Source of the DNA: Oscillospiraceae bacterium
GTDB taxonomy: Bacteria; Bacillota; Clostridia; Oscillospirales; Ruminococcaceae
DNA length: 10,045 nt
Assembly (NCBI GenBank): GCA_029098085.1
Contig: JAQXNQ010000164.1
Coordinates: forward strand, 1-10,045
Direction of reading: 5' to 3'
Position 1 is the stretch's first letter. Each line of letters opens with the position of its first letter. The position numbers and the translations under genes are program-made. Below, one piece after another: positions 5,373 through 10,045 of this stretch. The notes under the pieces were generated by a model that saw nothing but the letters and a program-made list of their open reading frames with translations, was not told the origin of the DNA and did no database searches.

Positions 5373-7031
5373 ATGAAAAGAAAAGATACCGGTCCCGCGC
5401 CGCTTCCGCCCTACGAGGGGCCGCTGACCCGCCGCATCCACCGGCGGATCCTGATCTGCTTCGGCCTGTTCTGTCTGGGCTTTTCCTGCCTGTATCTGCG
5501 CATCGGTCTGCTGAGCCGGTCGGACGAGCTGGCGGAAACAGCCGCCCGGCAATCCCGGTACACCCTGACCGCCGTTTCCGACCGGGGCATGATCTACGAC
5601 CGTCATCTACAGCCGCTGGTGGGGGAGAAAACCACGCCGGTCAGCGTGATCCTGCCTCAGCCGCGGAACACCGCCGCCGTGCTGGAAGCGGTGCCGGACA
5701 GCCGGAAGGAATCAGTGTCCCAGCTGCTGCAGCGCGGGACACCCTTTCTGCTGCAGGACATTGCCTTTCCGCAGGGGCTTTTCGGGGTGTATGCCTTTTC
5801 CGCCCGCAGGCGGTACAGCGAAAGCCAGCTGGCACCCCATCTGATCGGATATCTGAACAGCGAGGGGCAGGGCATCACCGGCATCGAGAAGAGCTTTGAC
5901 TCTCTGCTCCAAAGTCAGAGCCATCAGATTCAGGTCGTCTGCAGCCTGGACGGCCTGCAGCGAACCATCGCCGGCGCAGAGCCCCAGATCCGGGAAACCG
6001 GCTCCGAAACAGACGGCATCGTCCTGACTCTGAACCGGCAGATTCAGGCCATTGTGGAGCAGGCCGGACAGGAGCTTCTGAAAAAGGGCGCCATTGTGGT
6101 GATGGATCCCTACAGCGGTGAGATTGTCGCTTCCGCCAGTTTCCCCTCCTTCTCGCCGCTGCATCTGGAAGAAGCGGTGACGGACACCGAAAACAGCCCC
6201 ATGATCAACCGCGCCCTGCTGCCCTACAGCGTAGGCAGCACCTTCAAGGTAGTCACCGCCGCGGCTGCGCTGGAGGCGGGCATTCCTCTGACCGAAACTG
6301 CCGAGTGCAAGGGCTGGATCAACGTATCCGGCCAGATCTTCCGCTGTCACCTCCGCAGCGGTCACGGGGAGCTGGATATGTTGGACGCCATGAAGGAATC
6401 CTGCAACCCCTACTTCATTCGTCTGGGGCTCACGGTCGGCGGAAGCGTCCTGCTGGAAATGACTGAGCGGTTCGGCTTCGGCCAGCAGGTCACGCTGGCG
6501 GAGGGGCTTTCCGTATCCGCCGGCACCCTGCCGGACGAGGCGTCCCTTGCCTCCCCGGCAGCGGTGGCCAATCTCAGCTTCGGTCAGGGAGAACTGACCG
6601 CTTCGCCGGTGCAGATTGCCCGCATGATGTCCGCCGTGGTCAATGGCGGCTGGCTGATCACGCCCCGTCTGGTGCTGGGGGAGACCGACGGAACCGTCAT
6701 TCAGCGGCAGGCAGCTTCCCTGAAAAAGCGGATTCTGGAGCCGGAGATCGCCGCCCAGCTGCAGACCTTTCTGATTCACTGCGTCATGGTGTCGGAGGGA
6801 CAGAACGCCCTGCCCCAGTCGGTAACTGCCGGAGGCAAAACCGCCACCGCCCAAACCGGCCGCTGGGACAAAGACGGAAACGAGCTGGAGCACGGCTGGT
6901 TCGCCGGATTTTTCCCGGCGGTCAATCCCTCTTATGCGGTGGTAGTGCTCAGCGAGGACAGCGGCTTTGGAAACGCCACCGCCGCCCCGGTCTTTGCCCG
7001 CATCGCCGATGAGGTCATGGCCCTGGGCTGA
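5373..7031 (+). CDS. Class B penicillin-binding protein (monofunctional D,D-transpeptidase)
   Basis: This is a membrane-anchored transpeptidase that cross-links peptidoglycan outside the cell, as elongation or division PBPs do. Approximate residue positions: a proline-rich cytosolic tail, one transmembrane helix (26-46), an N-terminal pedestal region, and GITGIEKSFDSLL (about 167-179), the conserved stretch that precedes the catalytic half. The transpeptidase domain has the active-site motif STFK (about 289), SCN (about 343) and KTATAQTG (about 489). The third motif is KTA rather than the usual KTG, with the following TAQTG intact. No transglycosylase or PASTA domain is present. The length of 552 residues is ordinary for a PBP2/PbpA-type protein. 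The ATG at 5373 was chosen because AAAGGA lies 9 nt upstream; the ATG at 5367, two codons earlier, would leave only 3 nt. Its exact role (elongation, septum or spore cortex) cannot be told: no rodA, ftsW or spo neighbour is in view. Confidence 0.94.
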   Translation: MKRKDTGPAPLPPYEGPLTRRIHRRILICFGLFCLGFSCLYLRIGLLSRSDELAETAARQSRYTLTAVSDRGMIYDRHLQPLVGEKTTPVSVILPQPRNTAAVLEAVPDSRKESVSQLLQRGTPFLLQDIAFPQGLFGVYAFSARRRYSESQLAPHLIGYLNSEGQGITGIEKSFDSLLQSQSHQIQVVCSLDGLQRTIAGAEPQIRETGSETDGIVLTLNRQIQAIVEQAGQELLKKGAIVVMDPYSGEIVASASFPSFSPLHLEEAVTDTENSPMINRALLPYSVGSTFKVVTAAAALEAGIPLTETAECKGWINVSGQIFRCHLRSGHGELDMLDAMKESCNPYFIRLGLTVGGSVLLEMTERFGFGQQVTLAEGLSVSAGTLPDEASLASPAAVANLSFGQGELTASPVQIARMMSAVVNGGWLITPRLVLGETDGTVIQRQAASLKKRILEPEIAAQLQTFLIHCVMVSEGQNALPQSVTAGGKTATAQTGRWDKDGNELEHGWFAGFFPAVNPSYAVVVLSEDSGFGNATAAPVFARIADEVMALG

Positions 7032-7123
7032 AGCTGCGGCCTCTCCTTTTCAGCGTTCACGGTAGCTGACAATCTGCCGAAAAGGGCCCTATAAATTTGA
7101 CACAAAAAGCCGAAAAAAGCGTC

Positions 7124-7152
7124 TAGCCCAAGGCGGCGGCCTGTGGTACAAT
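7124..7152 (+). promoter_or_regulatory. Extended -10 promoter of the ABC operon
   Basis: TGGTACAAT (7144-7152) combines the TGn extension with a good -10 box. No good -35 exists 17 bp upstream (CTAGCC), which is common for extended -10 promoters. A perfect TTGACA lies further up at 7098-7103 but is 43 bp from this -10 box, too far to pair with it. The predicted start is near 7159, about 52 nt before the ATPase start codon. Confidence 0.55.
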
Positions 7153-7178
7153 ACAGACATAAGATCCGAACCGCCGCC
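7133..7178. repeat. Inverted repeats bracketing the ABC-operon promoter
   Basis: GGCGGCGG (7133-7140) and CCGCCGCC (7171-7178) are perfect inverted copies 30 nt apart. Inside them CTGT (7141-7144) and ACAG (7153-7156) flank the -10 box symmetrically. This is a plausible operator over the core promoter, but the words are short and GC-rich and could arise by chance. No regulator gene is in the window. Confidence 0.35.
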
Positions 7179-7210
7179 CCATACTGCGGCCGCCCAAAGG
7201 AGGAACCTTC

Positions 7211-8125
7211 ATGAACAGCATCATCGAAATCCAGCATCTGAACAAAAGCTACGGACCGGTCAGAGCCGTCCGGGATCTGAGCTTTCAGGTGCGGGAAGGA
7301 GAGCTTTTCGCCTTTCTGGGCATCAACGGCGCCGGAAAATCCACCACCATCAACATCATGTGCGGACAGCTCTCCAAGGACTCCGGCACCATCCGGATTG
7401 ACGGTGCCGACCCGGACGCCAGTCCCGATGCCGTGCGGCGCAGTCTGGGCGTGGTGTTTCAGAATTCCGTGCTGGACAGGGCGCTGACCGTCCGGGACAA
7501 TCTGGAGAGCCGGGCCGCTCTGTACGGCATCGCCGGGAAGACCTTCCGGAGCAGGCTCGAAGAGCTGGCGCAGCTGCTGGACTTTGACGATCTGCTGGGA
7601 CGCACGGTGGGCAAGCTGTCCGGCGGCCAGCGGAGACGGATCGACATCGCCCGGGCTCTGCTGCACCGGCCTAAAATTCTCGTCCTCGATGAGCCCACCA
7701 CCGGTCTGGACCCCCAGACCCGAAGCAAGCTGTGGCAGGTCATTTCCGATCTGCGCAAAGATGAAGGCATGACCGTATTCCTCACCACCCATTACATGGA
7801 GGAAGCGGCAGACGCCGATTATGTGGTCATTCTGGACAGCGGCTCCATCGCCGCCGAGGGAACGCCGCTGGAGCTGAAAAACACCTATACCGGCGATTAC
7901 ATCACCCTCTACGGCGTCCGGAAAGAACAGCTGACCCGGCTGGGCATGCCCTTTGAACCCATCCGGGATGCCTTCCGCGTATCGGTTCCCAATACCGCCG
8001 AGGCGACCCGGCTGATTCTGCAGTATCCGGAGCTGTTTCAGGACTACGAGATCATCAAGGGCAGGATGGACGATGTGTTCCTGGCCGCCACCGGCAAAAA
8101 GCTGACGGAGGGAAGCGGAAAATGA
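7211..8125 (+). CDS. ABC-2 type transporter ATP-binding subunit (DrrA/CcmA-like)
   Basis: This cytoplasmic ATPase powers an ABC exporter with the permease encoded two genes downstream. All nucleotide-binding motifs are intact: Walker A GINGAGKST (residues 37-45), Q-loop Gln84, signature LSGGQ (136-140), Walker B ILVLDEP (156-162), D-loop GLD (165-167) and the switch His in TTH (194). The C-terminal extension after residue about 225 ends with GRMDDVFLAATGKKL. That ending is typical of the DrrA-like multidrug/antibiotic subfamily, in which a C-terminal motif is thought to aid assembly with the permease. At 304 residues it is normal for the subfamily. AAGGAGG (7197-7203) lies 7 nt before the ATG. 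Its stop overlaps the next start as ATGA, so the two are translationally coupled. The substrate cannot be read from the sequence; drugs, lipids or peptides are possible. Confidence 0.96.
   Translation: MNSIIEIQHLNKSYGPVRAVRDLSFQVREGELFAFLGINGAGKSTTINIMCGQLSKDSGTIRIDGADPDASPDAVRRSLGVVFQNSVLDRALTVRDNLESRAALYGIAGKTFRSRLEELAQLLDFDDLLGRTVGKLSGGQRRRIDIARALLHRPKILVLDEPTTGLDPQTRSKLWQVISDLRKDEGMTVFLTTHYMEEAADADYVVILDSGSIAAEGTPLELKNTYTGDYITLYGVRKEQLTRLGMPFEPIRDAFRVSVPNTAEATRLILQYPELFQDYEIIKGRMDDVFLAATGKKLTEGSGK
8107..8112 (+). promoter_or_regulatory. Ribosome binding site for the small membrane protein
   Basis: GGAGGG lies within the end of the ATPase gene, 9 nt before the ATG at 8122. A strong site placed inside an upstream gene is the main evidence that the 63-residue frame is translated. 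Confidence 0.75.
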
Positions 8126-8313
8126 AGCTGCTCAAGGCCGTTTCCCTGACACTGACACTGGCTGCGCTGGCGGTTCTGACCGCCCTGATTTTCACCGACT
8201 GGAACGACGCCGTATTCCTGCCACTGGCCCTGGGCCCGAGCGCAGCCGCCAATCTGCTTCACCTGCTCTTCATCCGGCGTGACCATACAGAAAGAAGGCA
8301 CCATAATGACTGA
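8122..8313 (+). CDS. Tiny two-helix membrane protein of the ABC cassette (63 aa), unknown function
   Basis: The product has two hydrophobic stretches, about residues 7-25 and 31-51, separated by the short polar turn TDWND. It ends in a very basic, His-rich tail (RRDHTERRHHND). This suggests a helical hairpin in the membrane with both ends in the cytoplasm. Three sequence facts support that it is a gene. It has a GGAGGG ribosome binding site. Its ATG overlaps the ATPase stop codon as ATGA. Its stop overlaps the permease start by 8 nt (ATGACTGA at 8306-8313). Such tight coupling on both sides fits a subunit or stability factor made in step with the transporter. I do not recognise a family. It could instead be a degraded or accessory membrane segment of the permease, but it begins and ends cleanly. 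Confidence 0.72.
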   Translation: MKLLKAVSLTLTLAALAVLTALIFTDWNDAVFLPLALGPSAAANLLHLLFIRRDHTERRHHND

Positions 8314-9208
8314 ACTTGCCGCTCTTGTCAAACGCAATACAAAATTATACTTTAAGGATAAAGGAGTGTTTTTCACCTCCCTGATCACCCCGCTGATCCT
8401 TCTGGTGCTGTACAGCACCTTTCTGAGCAACGTCTATGAGGACACCTTCCGCAGCGCTCTGGAAGCAGCCGGCGCCACCGTATCCGACAGGCTCATCGGC
8501 GGCTGCGTGGGCGGCGAGCTGGTATCCTCCCTGCTGGCAGTCAGCTGTGTGACCGTGGCCTTCTGCTCCAACCTGCTGATGGTACAGGACAAGATCAGCG
8601 GTGCAAGGCAGGATCTGACCATTGCGCCGGTCAGACCCGGCACGCTGGCTCTGAGCTACTACCTCTCCACCCTGATCTCCACCCTGCTGATCGGCCTGCT
8701 GGCCGCAGGCGTCTGCCTGGGATACCTGGCCTGGGTCGGATGGTACCTGACCGCCGGGGATGTGGCGGCGCTGCTGCTGGATGTGGTACTGCTGGTGCTG
8801 TTCGGCACAGCCCTGTCCTCCTGCGTCAACTTTCCCCTGTCCACTCAGGGACAGGCCTCCGCGGTGGGCACCATTGTCAGCGCGGGATATGGCTTCATCT
8901 GCGGCGCCTACATGCCCATCTCCCAGTTCTCGGACGGCCTGCAGAAGGTCATCTCCTTCCTGCCGGGCACCTACGGAACCAGCCTGCTGCGCAACCACGC
9001 GCTGCGGGGTGTGTTTGAGGAGATGGAAAACCAGCATTTTCCGGCTGAGGTGGTAAAGGCCATCCGGGACAGCGTGGACTGCAACCTGTATTTCTTCGGA
9101 AACAGGGTGGAGCCGGGCGTCATGTACATCATTCTGCTGGCAGCCATTGTCATAGCCGTCGGCATCTATGTGGCCATGAACCTGCTGACCGCCGGAAAGC
9201 ACCGCTGA
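8306..9208 (+). CDS. ABC-2 type transporter permease
   Basis: This is the membrane subunit that forms the export pathway with the ATPase two genes upstream. It has six predicted membrane segments, at about residues 22-40, 68-92, 115-143, 152-175, 185-205 and 270-293. An external loop follows the first helix (SNVYEDTFRSALEAAG), and the conserved ABC-2 stretch GAYMPISQFSDGLQ (200-213) is followed by ISFLPGTYGTSLLRN. A long hydrophilic segment (about 228-268) lies before the last helix, as in many DrrB/NatB-like permeases. The 300-residue length is typical. The ATG at 8306 was chosen because GAAGG sits 7 nt upstream; the in-frame GTG at 8279 lies earlier within the small membrane gene and lacks a site. 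The start overlaps the upstream stop by 8 nt. Substrate unknown. Confidence 0.94.
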   Translation: MTELAALVKRNTKLYFKDKGVFFTSLITPLILLVLYSTFLSNVYEDTFRSALEAAGATVSDRLIGGCVGGELVSSLLAVSCVTVAFCSNLLMVQDKISGARQDLTIAPVRPGTLALSYYLSTLISTLLIGLLAAGVCLGYLAWVGWYLTAGDVAALLLDVVLLVLFGTALSSCVNFPLSTQGQASAVGTIVSAGYGFICGAYMPISQFSDGLQKVISFLPGTYGTSLLRNHALRGVFEEMENQHFPAEVVKAIRDSVDCNLYFFGNRVEPGVMYIILLAAIVIAVGIYVAMNLLTAGKHR

Positions 9209-9229
9209 CCGTCCCTGAGGAAAACGATC

Positions 9230-9643
9230 ATGAAAAACGCAAAAACGAAAAACCGGATGTGGATGATTCTCTGCGCCGCCGCAGTGCTCTGCGTTTCAGC
9301 CCTGTGCCTCGCGGCGCACCAGCTTCTGACCCCAACCTTCCAGGGCGTCCGGATCAAAAATCCGGACGCCTATGTCCTGGAAATCGAAAGGATGAACGGC
9401 ACCGACTCCCACACGCTGGAGCTGCAGGAATCCGACATCCTGCAGATTCAGTTTGAAACCGAGGAGGGTTCCCTGCAGATGGACATCCAGAGCGAAGACG
9501 GCAGCTCCATTTATCAGGGAAACGGAAAAGAAATGACCCATTTTAAATTGACGATCCCCCGGGATGGATGTTATACTGTTCTTATCACCGCAAAGCAGGC
9601 CAAAGGAACCGTACGCATTACATGCAGAGAGGATGCATCGTGA
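9230..9643 (+). CDS. Membrane-anchored small extracytoplasmic protein (137 aa), unknown function
   Basis: A basic N-terminus (MKNAKTKNR) precedes one hydrophobic segment (residues about 10-30). After it comes a polar domain rich in alternating hydrophobic residues that looks like a small beta-sandwich. The strands are suggested by VLEIERM, ILQIQFETEEG, LQMDIQS, FKLTIP, CYTVLITAK and GTVRITC. Cys114 and Cys132 lie in the last strands and could form a disulfide; there is no proper lipobox. GAGGA sits 8 nt before the ATG. The gene follows the permease by 21 nt in the same direction and is probably the last gene of the ABC operon, so an accessory or substrate-handling role outside the membrane is plausible but unproven. 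A perfect 11-bp hairpin lies in the coding sequence just after the membrane segment. I do not recognise a family. Confidence 0.82.
   Translation: MKNAKTKNRMWMILCAAAVLCVSALCLAAHQLLTPTFQGVRIKNPDAYVLEIERMNGTDSHTLELQESDILQIQFETEEGSLQMDIQSEDGSSIYQGNGKEMTHFKLTIPRDGCYTVLITAKQAKGTVRITCREDAS
9344..9370 (+). other. Perfect 11-bp hairpin inside the small exported protein gene
   Basis: GGCGTCCGGAT (9344-9354) and ATCCGGACGCC (9360-9370) are exact reverse complements around a CAAAA loop. The hairpin lies in frame over the codons for GVRIKNPDA, right after the membrane segment. No U run follows, so it is not a terminator. It would be a very stable structure in the mRNA. Confidence 0.8.
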
Positions 9644-9724
9644 GATCGGCGTGGATGTCTCCCGCGAAAGACGGTTCTGTATTCACGCAAACCGCTGACG
9701 GTCATCAGCATTTTCAACAGTCCG

Positions 9725-9748
9725 GCGGGCGCTCTTTGGAGTGCCCGC
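9725..9748. other. 10-bp hairpin downstream of the ABC operon
   Basis: GCGGGCGCTC (9725-9734) pairs with GAGTGCCCGC (9739-9748), including one G-U pair, around a TTTG loop. The sequence that follows (TCAGTCTGTC) is not a U run. It is the first of a series of hairpins leading to the terminator at 9848. Confidence 0.65.
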
Positions 9749-9804
9749 TCAGTCTGTCGAAAAAGTGGTTTGCAAGAAAAAGTTGCACAAAAGAGGCAAC
9801 GTGT

Positions 9805-9825
9805 ATGCCCGCTGGAAGCGGGCAT
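9805..9825. other. 8-bp perfect hairpin downstream of the ABC operon
   Basis: ATGCCCGC (9805-9812) and GCGGGCAT (9818-9825) are exact reverse complements around TGGAA. A weaker hairpin, GTTGC/GCAAC (9782-9786 with 9796-9800), directly precedes it. Confidence 0.6.
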
Positions 9826-9847
9826 GGCTTTGTCCAGTTGGTATCTT

Positions 9848-9872
9848 GCGGCCTACGGGCCGCGCTTTTTTT
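9848..9872 (+). terminator. Intrinsic terminator of the ABC operon or of a short structured RNA
   Basis: GCGGCC (9848-9853) and GGCCGC (9858-9863) form a 6-bp GC stem with a TACG loop, a stable tetraloop type. Two bases later come seven consecutive T (9866-9872), then CTGTTTTATT. It is the first convincing plus-strand terminator after the operon, 205 nt past the last stop codon. Confidence 0.8.
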
Positions 9873-9883
9873 CTGTTTTATTG

Positions 9884-9971
9884 TCCGCGCCGGGCGCGGA
9901 GGAACAGGATTTCGCGCTCTGCGGAGCGCGACCAGGGCGCTGCCCTGGACCTGCAAGGAGCAAGCCCCTTG
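9884..9971. repeat. Array of four GC-rich palindromes (probable dispersed extragenic element)
   Basis: Four short hairpins follow each other. They are TCCGCGC/GCGCGGA (9884-9900, loop CGG), CGCGCTC/GAGCGCG (9913-9930, loop TGCG), CCAGGGC/GCCCTGG (9932-9948, loop GCT) and CAAGG/CCTTG with an inner GC pair (9954-9971). The last three are 17-18 bp long and each is followed by a short spacer containing ACC (GACC, GGACC, TTGACCC). From general familiarity, arrays of this style are common between genes in Faecalibacterium-like clostridia; I cannot confirm copy number here. Confidence 0.7.
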
Positions 9972-10012
9972 ACCCATAATCCTTGGCAAAGGTCGATAGG
10001 TGATACCAGCCC

Positions 10013-10038
10013 GAGAGAAGGCCATAAGGACTTCTCTC
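10013..10038. other. 8-bp hairpin at the right edge
   Basis: GAGAGAAG (10013-10020) and CTTCTCTC (10031-10038) are exact reverse complements with a 10-nt loop. The surrounding sequence differs in composition from the GC palindromes before it, so it may belong to whatever feature lies beyond the edge. Nothing further can be said. Confidence 0.5.
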
Positions 10039-10045
10039 AGCTTTC

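Larger units (their letters stand above)
9644..10045. other. Non-coding, hairpin-rich tail of the window
   Basis: The last 402 bases hold no convincing gene. Several open frames exist, but none has a ribosome binding site or ordinary protein composition; they translate hairpin DNA. The region holds four hairpins ending in an intrinsic terminator (9725-9872), then a set of GC-rich palindromes (9884-9971), then a further hairpin at the edge (10013-10038). It may be the 3' tail of the ABC operon followed by a dispersed extragenic element that continues beyond the window. Confidence 0.7.

Noticed and set aside
4610..5899. Plus-strand 429-codon open frame across the divergent region
   Set aside because: It overlaps the carboxypeptidase antisense and the PBP in another frame. 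It spans a promoter region and its translation is rich in Arg, Pro and Ala, with no domain.
5712..6893. Minus-strand 393-codon frame under the PBP
   Set aside because: It is antisense to a well-supported transpeptidase with no ribosome binding site or recognisable motif.
7045..7086. Stem CCTTTT/AAAAGG after the PBP gene as a terminator
   Set aside because: The stem has six mostly AT pairs with a 29-nt loop, and no T run follows it. It is too weak to call.
6932..7792. Minus-strand 286-codon frame across the PBP end, ABC promoter and ATPase
   Set aside because: It crosses an intergenic promoter and two real genes antisense, and has no motif.
8345..9202. Minus-strand 285-codon frame under the permease
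   Set aside because: The Gln/Gly/Asp/His-rich composition is what antisense of Leu/Val-rich membrane codons gives.
9725..9971. CRISPR array
   Set aside because: The units are self-complementary but differ in sequence, and the spacers are only a few bases. There are no conserved direct repeats of about 30 bp and no cas genes.
9568..9979. Overlapping plus-strand frames of 134 and 69 codons in the tail
   Set aside because: They translate the hairpin array and terminator, lack ribosome binding sites, and one overlaps the end of the 137-residue gene.

Overview
The window looks like chromosomal DNA from a GC-rich, low-redox Gram-positive anaerobe, most likely a gut clostridium of the Oscillospiraceae/Ruminococcaceae type. 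The reasons are a single-chain pyruvate:ferredoxin oxidoreductase, strong AGGAGG-type ribosome binding sites, a clostridial D,D-carboxypeptidase and class B penicillin-binding protein, and GC-rich hairpin clusters between genes. The family-level call is inference; nothing here fixes the genus.

The left half reads leftward on the minus strand. From the left edge it holds the N-terminal 556 residues of pyruvate:ferredoxin oxidoreductase (nifJ, cut by the window edge), with a well-formed promoter and a hairpin-rich leader of about 150 nt. Next come a 136-residue orphan P-loop protein closed by a strong intrinsic terminator, glucose-6-phosphate isomerase (pgi) with a near-consensus promoter inside an unusual dyad, and a secreted D-alanyl-D-alanine carboxypeptidase. 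Glycolysis (pgi) and pyruvate oxidation (nifJ) therefore flank the orphan P-loop gene.

A divergent intergenic region at about 5204-5372 separates the carboxypeptidase from a class B penicillin-binding protein on the plus strand. The pair fits peptidoglycan maturation: one enzyme makes cross-links and the other trims pentapeptide donors.

The right half is a plus-strand operon at 7211-9643. It encodes an ABC-2 type ATPase, a 63-residue two-helix membrane protein translationally coupled on both sides, an ABC-2 permease, and a small membrane-anchored extracytoplasmic protein. An extended -10 promoter lies ahead of it. The last 400 bases hold no convincing gene but are packed with hairpins. One is an intrinsic terminator at 9848-9872, followed by an array of GC-rich palindromes that looks like a dispersed clostridial extragenic repeat.

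Most of the window is housekeeping. The parts most likely to be undescribed are the dyad that could hide the pgi ribosome binding site in read-through RNA, the tiny coupled membrane protein of the ABC cassette, the leader of nifJ, and the hairpin-rich tail.
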